A stretch of DNA of 64,000 nt, from the NCBI GenBank assembly GCA_913776615.1, contig CAJYPK010000056.1:62001-126000 (forward strand), read 5' to 3'. The notes under the pieces were generated by a model. It made no database searches. It was not told the DNA's origin and was given only the letters and a program-made list of their open reading frames with translations. The translations under genes were made by a program, and so were the position numbers. Of the stretch, positions 9,086-16,795 are shown piece by piece; position 1 is the stretch's first letter; the number at the start of each line of letters is the position of its first letter. The stretch is from an uncultured Hymenobacter sp. (GTDB lineage Bacteria > Bacteroidota > Bacteroidia > Cytophagales > Hymenobacteraceae).

Positions 9086-10504
9086 GTGCTACTAGATACT
9101 AACCTGTTTTGCCCAATCTGTAAGCGGCAACTCCTAATTAATCCCACGGAAGTTCGGTGTACAACATGCCAAACGTCTTACCCTTTGCTCGCAGACTGCA
9201 TTCCAGTGTTGACACCGAACCCCACGGAAACCATTACTAGAAATTATATTGAGTATACAGAATACCATCGAATTCAACCCGCGCAGCAACGGGCTAATCT
9301 GCTACCTACGGCCTATACTCATCGCCCAGCAGCAGCTAATACCCTTAGCGTTGCCTATGCTCACAATGCAACCCTTGTAGAGGAGATTATTTCTTCTCTA
9401 CTTACTCATGTCACAGTTGCATCGTTGACTTCCTTTATCCTGCACCCGCCTACTCGGCGAACTAAGTACCTTTTTGATAGCCGCTATCTTTATCGCGACT
9501 GGTCCGGCTTGCCGGAATCGGAAGCAGAGATAGCTCTTATCATGCGTCATTTGTTGCCTCGACTACCGGCTACGGGTCCGATTCTGTTTCTTGGGGCGGG
9601 CTTAGGTAGAATTGCCTGCGAGGTAGCGGCGAGGCGAGAGGCTGTGTATGCTATCGACAACTCGGTCGCGATGGGCTACTTGTACAATAAAGCAATTGCT
9701 GAGCCGATTGAGTTTTATGATATCAACTTCAAAAATATTGAACGTGCGGAGCAGTTGGCCATTCGCTATTCGACTAACGAGCGCCTAGTTAATCCTATTG
9801 GCAAAAAAAATCTCACCTATATAATCGGGAGTGCTGCTAACCTTCCGTTTCCAGATAAGTACTTCGCGGCTATTGTATCCGTTTATTTCACAGATGTATT
9901 ACCTCTTTCAGCATACATTGGTGAGATAAGTCGCACTCTGGCAGATAGTGCAGCATTCATACATTATGGCCCGTTGGAATACCATTTCGACAACCCATCA
10001 CAGATGCTTGCCCTTGATGAGCTGATTGATACTTTTCGTCTGCATAGACTCGAATTGCAAGAGCAAGACAAGGTTGCCTCTACACACTGCAAATCGCCCG
10101 TGTCCGGCGGATATAAGCTCTATACTAATTGGATAATGTCGTTTCGTAAAGAAGTATCTGATGAAACACTCACAGCCGATACGGTGATATCCATCGAGCA
10201 GAGTATTCTCTTTTCTTTGAGTGGACAAATAACCAATTCCAGTTGCCAGGTCTCAGCATCTATCGGATCGTCTCAAGAGCGAAATTTTGAAGTAAACGAA
10301 GCCTTAATTGAAATACTAAAGCTCCTCGATGGCACGACTAATTTTCGCGGGATATTACAGCGTATCTCCACTACGCATGGCTCAATAGACAATATATTCG
10401 AAGCCCAATTAAGCTCCATTTTAGTAACGTTAAAACAAAAAGGCTTCTTGCAGTTTCATAACCCAGGAGCAGCACCATCTAACCGAAAGATAGATCATTT
10501 TTAA
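9086..10504 (+). CDS. Fusion: zinc ribbon + carnosine-N-methyltransferase-like domain + PqqD-like domain
   Basis: 472 residues in three parts. Residues 7-40 are a Trm112-like zinc ribbon with Cys9, Cys12, Cys25 and Cys28. Residues about 120-350 are a SAM methyltransferase: motif I is ILFLGAGLGRIACEVAAR (166-183), and the later VSVYFTDVLPLSAYIGEI and HYGPLEYHF (293-301) match the N2227/carnosine N-methyltransferase pattern, a family that methylates histidine side chains. Residues about 400-458 look like a PqqD-type RiPP recognition element (NFEVNEALIEILKLLDG, then FEAQLSSILVTLKQKGFL). A leader-binding domain fused to a histidine-type methyltransferase suggests methylation of the precursor, whose last residue is His. 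Start is GTG at 9086. Domain calls are by pattern; the substrate is inference. Confidence 0.72.
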   Translation: MLLDTNLFCPICKRQLLINPTEVRCTTCQTSYPLLADCIPVLTPNPTETITRNYIEYTEYHRIQPAQQRANLLPTAYTHRPAAANTLSVAYAHNATLVEEIISSLLTHVTVASLTSFILHPPTRRTKYLFDSRYLYRDWSGLPESEAEIALIMRHLLPRLPATGPILFLGAGLGRIACEVAARREAVYAIDNSVAMGYLYNKAIAEPIEFYDINFKNIERAEQLAIRYSTNERLVNPIGKKNLTYIIGSAANLPFPDKYFAAIVSVYFTDVLPLSAYIGEISRTLADSAAFIHYGPLEYHFDNPSQMLALDELIDTFRLHRLELQEQDKVASTHCKSPVSGGYKLYTNWIMSFRKEVSDETLTADTVISIEQSILFSLSGQITNSSCQVSASIGSSQERNFEVNEALIEILKLLDGTTNFRGILQRISTTHGSIDNIFEAQLSSILVTLKQKGFLQFHNPGAAPSNRKIDHF

Positions 10505-10589
10505 ATGTTTAATTAAACAATTATAAATACACTCTAATCATTGAAAGTAACTCATCGCGGAAGCTCGCCGAGACCCCCATCCTAATGCA

Positions 10590-11546
10590 CTAGGATGCCA
10601 TACCCTCGGGGTTTATTTGAAGCCTATGCACTACCCGTGTCTGCCGCCATATTCCGTACAGGCCGCCCGCGCCGAGAACTGCCGAGAGCGCCACTACCGG
10701 CCAGGGCAGTGCTACGTTGGCATCAGGATCTAGGGCAGTTGGTACCATGGGGCGATGTTGCACTACATACAGAAGTATAATTTGCAGCGCATTGTGAGTA
10801 AAATGAGCCGCCATCGGCAACAAGATATTGCCGCTCCATTCGTACAAATACCCTAGTACTAGGCCCAGCAGCAGGCGCGGCACAAAGCCAAAAAACTCGA
10901 CGTGAACTGCCGAGAAAATGGCCGCCGCAAGCCATACGCCCGCTACCCGCGAGCCGGTCAACCGTATTAGATTGCGCTGCACTACGCCCCGAAATATTAG
11001 TTCTTCCGCTACAGCTGGCACAACGGCAATAACTAGGAGGCTGGCCAGCAGATGTGACAAGTCGGGGAGTTGAGTCAAGAATTTCTTAAGCGCGGCGGCT
11101 TCATCTTCTTTGGCCCGCGCCCACACCTCGAAACCGTGTGCCCAGGTTGGGAAGTGCGCGTCTGCGTTCCAGTTCGCCACCGCTGATACGGCCGGGAGGA
11201 GTACGACGACGAGCAAGCCCGCCGCTACTAGCCACCATGCCGCGTTCAGCGGACGGGGATTGAAGTAGCGCCATTCCTTCTGGCGTAGTAGCCGTGGCAA
11301 TACTGCCGCACCCGCGCCCAGCCCAACCATCAGCAGACCTTGCACCAGCATAAGCGCTGCCCAGCCGTGGGGCATCATATTCGGAACGATTGAGAGACGC
11401 TCAAACTGAGCCACACTCAAGCCCAGCACTCCGACTACGAGTCCCAACGCTAGCAGACTTCCTAAGCACAGCCCAGCCATACTCAAGCCCACGAGTAGTA
11501 GCATCTGCCATATAGGATGCAGGGGGGCGGGCAAAGAATTATTCAT
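10590..11546 (-). CDS. CPBP-family intramembrane metalloprotease
   Basis: 318 residues with about eight hydrophobic helices. It has the family motifs AEELIFRGVVQRNLIR (EExxxR), HVEFFGF and HFTHNAL (HxxxN), so the active site seems complete. CPBP proteins include CAAX-type proteases and bacteriocin self-immunity or processing proteins. It lies between the modification genes and the candidate precursor but on the opposite strand, and its GC content is visibly higher than its neighbours, so it may be a core gene or a separate acquisition rather than part of the cluster. ATG at 11546 is chosen over the TTG at 11549. Confidence 0.85.
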   Translation of the reverse strand: MNNSLPAPLHPIWQMLLLVGLSMAGLCLGSLLALGLVVGVLGLSVAQFERLSIVPNMMPHGWAALMLVQGLLMVGLGAGAAVLPRLLRQKEWRYFNPRPLNAAWWLVAAGLLVVVLLPAVSAVANWNADAHFPTWAHGFEVWARAKEDEAAALKKFLTQLPDLSHLLASLLVIAVVPAVAEELIFRGVVQRNLIRLTGSRVAGVWLAAAIFSAVHVEFFGFVPRLLLGLVLGYLYEWSGNILLPMAAHFTHNALQIILLYVVQHRPMVPTALDPDANVALPWPVVALSAVLGAGGLYGIWRQTRVVHRLQINPEGMAS

Positions 11547-12289
11547 CAAAGGTAAAAAGGAGACAAATTGAGAAAACGTAAAATTATGTAGTAATTGGTG
11601 CGCAGCATGTATGTGCGAGGTTAGCCGATACGCGGTATGTATGCGCTAGCGGCATACCCATGCTTGGATTTACCAGCGCAGCTCATAGCTAGCATATGCC
11701 GTAAGATTGCTTGCTCTGCGCCAAAGGCTACTCTTATCGCTCGGGCTAATGGCCGATCATCGTGCTTATACTATATATATTATTGACGTGATACTACAGC
11801 CTGCTTTCGGCAGAATCATGCCCTTTCGATCAATAAATTGCCCAATAGTTTATGGGGTCGATGCAATCAGGTAGACGGCGATAGCTTTTTTAAGTATCCC
11901 GCTCTAGCCATCAGCTGGGAGCTCACGATCTTTCGGAGAGAGCCAGCAGCGTGTTTTGCACTTCGCACTGACACTGGTGATGCACTTGGGTTGATGACCA
12001 GAATTGGGCCTAGCTCAACAGCTTTTGCATACCAGTAATAAGTCTTTACCGTACTTATACGGCTCGTGTTTGATTATAAATACTAACAAATCTAAATATT
12101 AATAAATAAACACAAAATATACAATCAAAAAAAAGACACACCAAAATAGAAATTTATCTCGCCTACGTACTCTATTGAAACTCATTTAGAAATAATATGA
12201 AGCTAAAGAGAATTTGATAGAATTTTGTTGATGTCCTTTAGACACATTATCTTCGGAACGGATTCCTTCACCTTCACCCCCTTTCACTC
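11547..12289. other. 743-base AT-rich intergenic region before the candidate precursor
   Basis: No convincing gene on either strand. The last 250 bases are strongly AT-rich (long A/T tracts at about 12070-12230) and form the likely promoter region of the small ORF at 12290. The open frame at 11838-12038 has no recognisable features. Confidence 0.5.
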
Positions 12290-12505
12290 ATGGTCAACAA
12301 CTTGCAACTTAATACGTTGATTGCCTCGGAAACCCCTAAAACACGGCTTTCCCTGGATGTTTTTAAAGAAAAAGCCATCGGTGATGATGTAACTCTTGAC
12401 CGTGTCGGTGGAATGGCCGCAGAAGAGTGCACGGGCACTCTGATGAGTGGTCCCCTCACTATCACGATTTTAACCATTTTCCTGCCGAACGACGACTGTC
12501 ATTAA
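12290..12505 (+). CDS. Candidate class I lanthipeptide/RiPP precursor peptide
   Basis: 71 residues. The leader half contains RLSLDVFKEKAI (19-30), similar to the LSLD/FNLD box recognised by LanB enzymes, and ends in VGG (Gly40-Gly41), a double-glycine site cut by peptidase-containing ABC exporters. The putative core (42-71) has Cys47 and Cys70, Ser53, and Thr48, 50, 57, 59 and 62, so it offers several residues for dehydration and two thiols for rings. It ends NDDCH, and the terminal His71 is a possible target for the neighbouring methyltransferase fusion. A strong terminator follows at 12537. It lies 1.8 kb from the modification genes. Identity is inferred from size, leader box, GG site and composition. 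Confidence 0.72.
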   Translation: MVNNLQLNTLIASETPKTRLSLDVFKEKAIGDDVTLDRVGGMAAEECTGTLMSGPLTITILTIFLPNDDCH

Positions 12506-12536
12506 TAGTCTTTTGTCGATTAGGCATTTTTATGTC

Positions 12537-12580
12537 ACGCAAAAAATCCCTCCCTGCATAGGGGGAGGGATTTTTTGCGT
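12537..12580 (+). terminator. Strong intrinsic terminator after the precursor gene
   Basis: Perfect 18-bp stem (12537-12554 with 12563-12580) including TCCCTCCC paired with GGGAGGGA, flanked by A6 and T6 tracts, so it can act in both directions. It follows the precursor stop by 31 bases. Confidence 0.88.
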
Positions 12581-12669
12581 TATGGAGAGTGGATGACCTC
12601 CCCCCAATAAACTAGGCCACCATAAAGTAGAGAAAATCGGGCACTTGTCGCCCCTTAAACCCCCAGACA

Positions 12670-12942
12670 CTTGCCAGGAAAAAGACCACGTTTACCGAGG
12701 TCCCAATCGTGTTTGCGCTACGCCAGGCCGATACCAGCCTCACCGTGGCCGAGGTGTGCCGGAAGATGGGCATTAGCGAGGTCACGTACTACAACTAGCA
12801 GAAAAAGTACGGCGGCCTGGGCGTGCCTGAGCTGCGGCGGCTTCAGCAGTTGGAAGAGGAAAACCGCCCCCTCAAACAGTTGGTAGACGACCTGAGTCTC
12901 GACCAGCAGATGTTGCAGGATGTGCTCAACAAAAAGGTCTGA
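12670..12942 (+). pseudogene. IS3-family transposase OrfA, inactivated
   Basis: Reads KKTTFTEVPIVFALRQAD, then TVAEVCRKMGISEVTYYN, a stop codon (TAG at about 12796-12798 where family members have Trp), then QKKYGGLGVPELRRLQQLEE and the leucine-zipper-like remainder to TGA at 12940-12942. The start codon seems lost (CTT GCC AGG). OrfA is the helix-turn-helix DNA-binding part of the IS3 transposase. Confidence 0.85.
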
Positions 12943-13206
12943 AGCCCGTGCAGCCTCGGCACGCGGCTCAACACCTCCGCGACGCCTAGCGCATCGCGGA
13001 TCGTCGGGCCGGCCGAGTACTCAGCTTGCAACGCGCCAGCTTCGCTTACCAAGCACACCGGCGGGATGATACGGCCCAGCGCCAGCGCTTGCGCGAACTG
13101 GCGCAAGTGCACGTACGCTACGGTCGTCAGCGTCGCTATAGCCTACTACGCCGCAAGGGCTGGCCGGATAAGCACAAGCGTGTTCATCGGCTTTACTGCC
13201 GCCACT
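12943..13206 (+). pseudogene. IS3-family transposase OrfB, truncated and with stop
   Basis: Frame includes RIADRRAGRVLSLQRASFAY, then RQRLRELAQVHVRYGRQRRY and GWPDKHKRVHRLY, typical of the OrfB N-terminal region. It carries an in-frame TAG at 12987-12989 and ends before the DDE catalytic core, so no active transposase can be made. Confidence 0.82.
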
Positions 13207-13270
13207 ACCGTCGAGCTTCAGCACGCCCGATGCTCCACCTTAAACCCGCCCAGGAAATGGGAAGAGGTCA

Positions 13271-13332
13271 GAGCTTGCGAAGCATCTTATCATGTCTGGA
13301 CGAGCTGACCTGACAAGATGCTTCGCAAGCTC
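13271..13332. repeat. Dispersed palindrome, family A (GCATCTT element)
   Basis: Inverted arms at 13271-13292 and 13311-13332 around AGCTTGCGAAGCATCTT. Related copies, with the extended ends GTCATGCTGAGC, lie at 24673-24780 and 59358-59478. Confidence 0.85.
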
Positions 13333-13447
13333 AGCATGACAGACGAGTGGGTTTAACGCGAGTTGTAGTAGCATGCGCCAGGTGAGCGACTCGCAAGCTG
13401 AGCTGAGTTGATCATGCCAGGCTTTGGAAGCAGCCTACCCGCACCGG

Positions 13448-13825
13448 CTACTTCAGCAGGTCGTTTTGCGAGCGCAGCACCTCGCGGGCAATGGCCAGAT
13501 TGGTATCGCGCGAGTTCACCACCAAATAGATAAATTTCTTACCGTCGCCGACGAGCTTGATGAGGTGCAACTGGTTGGTCAGGGTGATGAGGATATCCTC
13601 GATCGCCTCGCCTTGCAGCTTGAGGGCCTGCATGGCCTTGTGCTTTTGCTTTACTACCTCGGTATTGTAGGCGGCGGCCGTTTCGGGGTTGATGGTGGAA
13701 TTGGTGTGCGAAGCTAGGGTCATGCCCGAGCTGATGTCTACAATGGCTACCGCCAGGGCCCCGGGCAGCTCGTTGAGAATATTCTGCACGGCCTGGCCAG
13801 CGGGAGTAGAAGTAGAATAGGCCAC
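13448..13825 (-). CDS. Roadblock/LC7-like small protein
   Basis: 125 residues with an alternating strand/helix pattern like Roadblock domains: helix, VAIVDISSGMTLASH, long helix (VVKQKHKAMQALKLQGEAIE), then DILITLTNQLHLIKLV and FIYLVVNSRDTNLAIAREVL. Bacterial Roadblock proteins commonly assist small GTPases, but none is visible here. The protein immediately upstream on the same strand (13877-14455) is a paralogue with the same DILITLxxQLHLL and DTNLAxARxVLR motifs, so the pair arose by duplication. Exact function unknown. Confidence 0.6.
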   Translation of the reverse strand: MAYSTSTPAGQAVQNILNELPGALAVAIVDISSGMTLASHTNSTINPETAAAYNTEVVKQKHKAMQALKLQGEAIEDILITLTNQLHLIKLVGDGKKFIYLVVNSRDTNLAIAREVLRSQNDLLK

Positions 13826-13876
13826 TATAAAAACCGAAGAAAAAAATACTAAAAGAACAAGGGTAAAGATACGCGC

Positions 13877-14455
13877 CTAGGCCGCGTGCTGGCGCAGCAC
13901 CGTGCGGGCCAGGGCCAGGTTGGTATCCTCGGTGCGAATGGCCAGGTAAAGCAGCCAATCGTGCTGCGGCAGCACTTGCAGCAGGTGCAGCTGCTGGCGC
14001 AGCGTGATGAGAATATCCCGCACTTCCTCGGCTGGGACGAGCTGCAACGCAACGGTTGCCTGCCGGACCTGGCGGATAACTTCGGCATTGGCCGCGGCGG
14101 CTTCTATTTCACCGGTGCGGTTGCCCGCCCACTGCCCGGCCAGGATGCGCCCCGAGGCGCTGTCGATTACCGCCACGGCGACGAAATTGGGCAGCTCGGC
14201 CGCTACGCGCTGCACTATTGCTTCGGCCTGGGCGCGGGCCTGAATGCTGATTATCGGGGCCACCGGCTCGACCGGGGGCAGTGGCACGGGCTCGACTGGA
14301 GCCAGTGGCACTGGCTCGGCCGGGGGCAGTGGTACTAACTCGGTCGTCGGCGGCGCGGCGGCCAGGGTTGTCTCAGGCTCGGGGGTGGGCTCGGTAGCTG
14401 GCGCGGGCTCCGGCGCGCTACGCTTCAGAAAGGAAAAATTAGAAAACAGTCCCAT
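13877..14455 (-). CDS. Roadblock-like protein with proline-rich N-terminal extension
   Basis: 192 residues. Residues about 15-70 are a low-complexity tract of Pro, Glu, Val and Leu repeats (PLPPVEPVPL units), predicted disordered. The C-terminal 120 residues match the downstream protein: VAVIDSASGRILAG, DILITLRQQLHLLQVL and TNLALARTVLRQ. No signal peptide or membrane segment. Probably co-transcribed with the following gene (51-base gap). A hairpin at 14515 lies upstream. Function unknown; the extension might be a flexible linker or interaction arm. Confidence 0.6.
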   Translation of the reverse strand: MGLFSNFSFLKRSAPEPAPATEPTPEPETTLAAAPPTTELVPLPPAEPVPLAPVEPVPLPPVEPVAPIISIQARAQAEAIVQRVAAELPNFVAVAVIDSASGRILAGQWAGNRTGEIEAAAANAEVIRQVRQATVALQLVPAEEVRDILITLRQQLHLLQVLPQHDWLLYLAIRTEDTNLALARTVLRQHAA

Positions 14456-14514
14456 AGAATACCCAACAATCGCGGGCTTATGGATAAAGCTACTGGTAAA
14501 CTGGCCATTTTTGA

Positions 14515-14561
14515 AAACGACCGTGCCGGGCGGCGATAAGCTCGGCCCGGCACGGTCGTTT
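14515..14561. terminator. Hairpin with flanking A/T, possible bidirectional terminator
   Basis: 17-bp perfect stem (14515-14531 with 14545-14561), GC-rich core and AAA/TTT ends, but no long U-tract. It lies between the roadblock gene start and the emrB stop. Confidence 0.5.
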
Positions 14562-14629
14562 GGAAGGCAGGTGACTGCTTGATCTATGTTAGTGCAATTA
14601 GCTGTATGAGTGAGGTATAACAGCGCGAA

Positions 14630-14675
14630 CTTTGTAGTCCGCGCTTACTGAACCGGCTAAACGCGGACTACAAAG
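14630..14675. repeat. Short inverted repeat downstream of emrB
   Basis: 14-bp arms CTTTGTAGTCCGCG (14630-14643) and its complement (14662-14675). Located 34 bases past the emrB stop; it may end emrB transcription or belong to another dispersed palindrome type. Confidence 0.65.
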
Positions 14676-14708
14676 CCTGCGCAACTGCCCTCCGCTCTCC
14701 GGCCGGTG

Positions 14709-16280
14709 CTAGTGGGCCGCGTTGAGGTCCATTTTCTCGCCCGGCTTGGCGCGCTTCACCAGGAGAATGAGCGGCAGGCAAGCCAGGAAGAAAAGCCCCA
14801 GCGACGTGAACACCTGGGAGTAGGTAATCAGTGATACCTGCTTCATCAACACGCCTTCGAGGGCGGCGTAGGCTTGTTGCTGGGCCTGAGCCATGGAGTA
14901 ACCCTTAGCCATGAAGCCCTGGGTGAAGGCCTGGATGCGCTGGGTGGTCTCGGGGTTGTAGAGCGAGATATTGGGCAGCAGCGCCACGCGGTTGGCTTGC
15001 AGCGAGCGCTCGAGGTAGGTGCCCACGATAGCCACGCCGAAGGAGCCGCCGAGCTGGCGAATCATCCCGGTGAGGCCGGCGGCCTGGCCGGCATCCTTGC
15101 CCTGCAAGCCCGCCAGGCTCATGGTGGTGATGGGCAGGAAGATGAGGCCCAGCCCCACCCCGCGCACGATGAGCGGCCAGAAGAAATCGCTCTCGCCAGC
15201 GGTGGGCGAAATCTTGGCGGCCATCCAGAACGTGAAGAAGAAGAAGATGGTGAAGCCCACCGGAATCATCAGCTTCTGGGGTACGCCCGCTTGCAGCATA
15301 CGCCCGATGAGGGGCATCATGAAGCCCGAGGCCAGCGCGCCGGGCAGCAGCAGGTAGCCAGTCTGCTCGGCCGTGAAGCCCAGGATGCGCTGCGTGAAGA
15401 TGGGGAACACGAACACGGAAGCAAACAAGCCGAAGCCCAGCACGAACGACAGGAAGGCGCCCACCGCCAGGTTGCGGCTCTTGGTAAGCACGCGCAGGTC
15501 CACAATCGGGTCTTTGGCCGTGAGCTCGCGCCACAGGAAGCCAACTACGCCGATAACCGACAAGGCCGTGAAGAGCAGAATTACTTTGTCGTCGAACCAG
15601 TCGTTGCTTTCGCCCTGCTCCAGCACGTACTGCATCGAGCCTACCCCCAACACTAGGAAGAAGATGCCCGCCCAGTCGATGTCGCGCAAGGGCTTGGGAA
15701 TGGCGTTTTTGATACGCTCGGGATCGCGGATAAACAGGGTGGTGAAGATGCTGGCCAAGATGCCCACCGGCACGTTGACGTAGAAAATCCAGGGCCAGTC
15801 ATAGTTCTCCACGATGTAGCCGCCCAGCGTGGGGCCGATGGTGGGGCCGATAATCACGCCCATGCCAAACAGCGCCTGGCCCAGGGCCAGTTGCTTGGGC
15901 GGGAAGGTGTCGATAAGAATAGCCTGCGAGGTAGCCATGAGCGCGCCGCCCCCAATACCCTGGATAAAGCGGAAGGCTACCAGCTCCCAGAGGTTAGTGC
16001 TCTGGCCGCAGGCCATCGAGGCCAACGTAAAGAGAATAACCGAAACGAGGTAGTAGTTCTTGCGTCCGAACTGCTCGGCCAGGAAGCCGGTCATCGGAAT
16101 TACGATAACGTTGGCGATGGCGTAGCTCGCCACCACCCAGCTCACTTCCTGCTGCGTGGCCGAGAGGTTGCCCATCATCTGGGTCAGGGCCACGTTGACG
16201 ATACTGGTGTCAATCAGCTCCAGCAAACAGCAGAGGACCACCGTAATAACGATAATCCACTTTCTAAATCCGGTTTCCAT
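14709..16280 (-). CDS. emrB: DHA2-family multidrug MFS transporter (EmrB/QacA type)
   Basis: 523 residues with 14 predicted membrane helices, the DHA2 layout. Diagnostic stretches include the N-terminal ELIDTSIVNVALTQM (motif D1), GFLAEQFGRKNYY (motif A), RFIQGIGGGALM (motif B) and GPTIGPTLGGY (motif C). It is a proton-driven inner-membrane exporter working with the EmrA adaptor (16785-17870) and TolC (18467-19834) to move drugs across both membranes. The three genes run in the order tolC, uspA, emrA, emrB on the minus strand, but a four-helix-bundle gene on the other strand is lodged between emrA and emrB, separating them by about 500 bases. Confidence 0.93.
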   Translation of the reverse strand: METGFRKWIIVITVVLCCLLELIDTSIVNVALTQMMGNLSATQQEVSWVVASYAIANVIVIPMTGFLAEQFGRKNYYLVSVILFTLASMACGQSTNLWELVAFRFIQGIGGGALMATSQAILIDTFPPKQLALGQALFGMGVIIGPTIGPTLGGYIVENYDWPWIFYVNVPVGILASIFTTLFIRDPERIKNAIPKPLRDIDWAGIFFLVLGVGSMQYVLEQGESNDWFDDKVILLFTALSVIGVVGFLWRELTAKDPIVDLRVLTKSRNLAVGAFLSFVLGFGLFASVFVFPIFTQRILGFTAEQTGYLLLPGALASGFMMPLIGRMLQAGVPQKLMIPVGFTIFFFFTFWMAAKISPTAGESDFFWPLIVRGVGLGLIFLPITTMSLAGLQGKDAGQAAGLTGMIRQLGGSFGVAIVGTYLERSLQANRVALLPNISLYNPETTQRIQAFTQGFMAKGYSMAQAQQQAYAALEGVLMKQVSLITYSQVFTSLGLFFLACLPLILLVKRAKPGEKMDLNAAH

Positions 16281-16282
16281 TA

Positions 16283-16312
16283 GGTGAAATGGTGAAATGG
16301 TGAACCAGTGAG
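16283..16312 (+). repeat. 8-nt unit array, left arm flanking the four-helix gene
   Basis: Tandem units GGTGAAAT, GGTGAAAT, GGTGAACC, AGTGAG starting 3 bases from the emrB start codon. The inverted partner is at 16763-16795. Confidence 0.85.
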
Positions 16313-16354
16313 TTTGAGCGCTTTATTTGTGCCGAGCAAAATCACTATTTACTT

Positions 16355-16735
16355 ATGATAGATACTGACATAGCTGCCATCAGCTTGCCGTTCAATGAAA
16401 TGATGCGCAGGCGCACTAAGGAGGCCGCGCTACGAATAATTAATTTGTTTCAGCATTTACCGCGCACCGCCGAGGCTGGCATACTTGGCAAGCAACTCGT
16501 ACGGTCCGGTACTTCGGTAGCTGCTAATTTTCGGGCAGCATGTCGAGGCCGCTCAACTGCCGAATGGTTTTCTAATCTTTGCATCTGCGTTGAGGAGGCC
16601 GACGAAACCATTTTCTGGCTGGAGATGCTAGGCGATGCGGCCATCATACCCAAGCCGCGCCTTCAACAATTAGAGCAAGAATACCTGGAAATCGTTTCCA
16701 TCCTAGCCACCGCTCGCAAAAAAGCGCAGAAGTAA
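16355..16735 (+). CDS. Four-helix bundle protein (S23/TIGR02436-like)
   Basis: 126 residues, all helical. The pattern LGKQLVRSGTSVAANFRAAC, followed by STAEWFSNLCICVEEADETI and WLEML, is that of the four-helix bundle family first seen in 23S rRNA intervening sequences and related to the accessory protein Avd of diversity-generating retroelements. Stand-alone members are spread through Bacteroidota and their role is unresolved. Here it lies opposite to, and between, emrA and emrB, and is bracketed by inverted GGTGAAAT arrays (16283-16312 and 16763-16795), so it looks like an inserted unit. Confidence 0.9.
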   Translation: MIDTDIAAISLPFNEMMRRRTKEAALRIINLFQHLPRTAEAGILGKQLVRSGTSVAANFRAACRGRSTAEWFSNLCICVEEADETIFWLEMLGDAAIIPKPRLQQLEQEYLEIVSILATARKKAQK

Positions 16736-16762
16736 AATGGTGAGCCGAGCCACATAAAACCC

Positions 16763-16795
16763 AACTCACCATTTCACCATCTCACTATTTCACCG
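16763..16795 (-). repeat. 8-nt unit array, right arm flanking the four-helix gene
   Basis: Units CTCACCAT, TTCACCAT, CTCACTAT, TTCACC, the complement of the left arm. It overlaps the 3' end of emrA, whose final codons GTG AAA TAG lie in the array. Confidence 0.85.

Larger units (their letters stand above)
12594..13206 (+). mobile_element. Decayed IS3-family insertion sequence
   Basis: Remnant with an IS3-like left end near 12594 (TGACCTCCCCCCAATAAAC) and both transposase reading frames recognisable but broken. The right end is missing: similarity stops around 13206 and a dispersed palindrome follows at 13271. It sits exactly at the border between the AT-rich RiPP island and the GC-rich core, which suggests involvement in the island's arrival or later trimming. 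Confidence 0.8.

Noticed and set aside
11838..12038. 66-codon open frame as a second precursor peptide
   Set aside because: No leader box, no GG site, and a composition unlike the candidate at 12290.
14874..15656. Long open frames opposite emrB, emrA, tolC, glyA, SNF2 and the SrfB-like gene
   Set aside because: They arise from high GC and codon bias on the other strand and encode low-complexity or unlike sequences.
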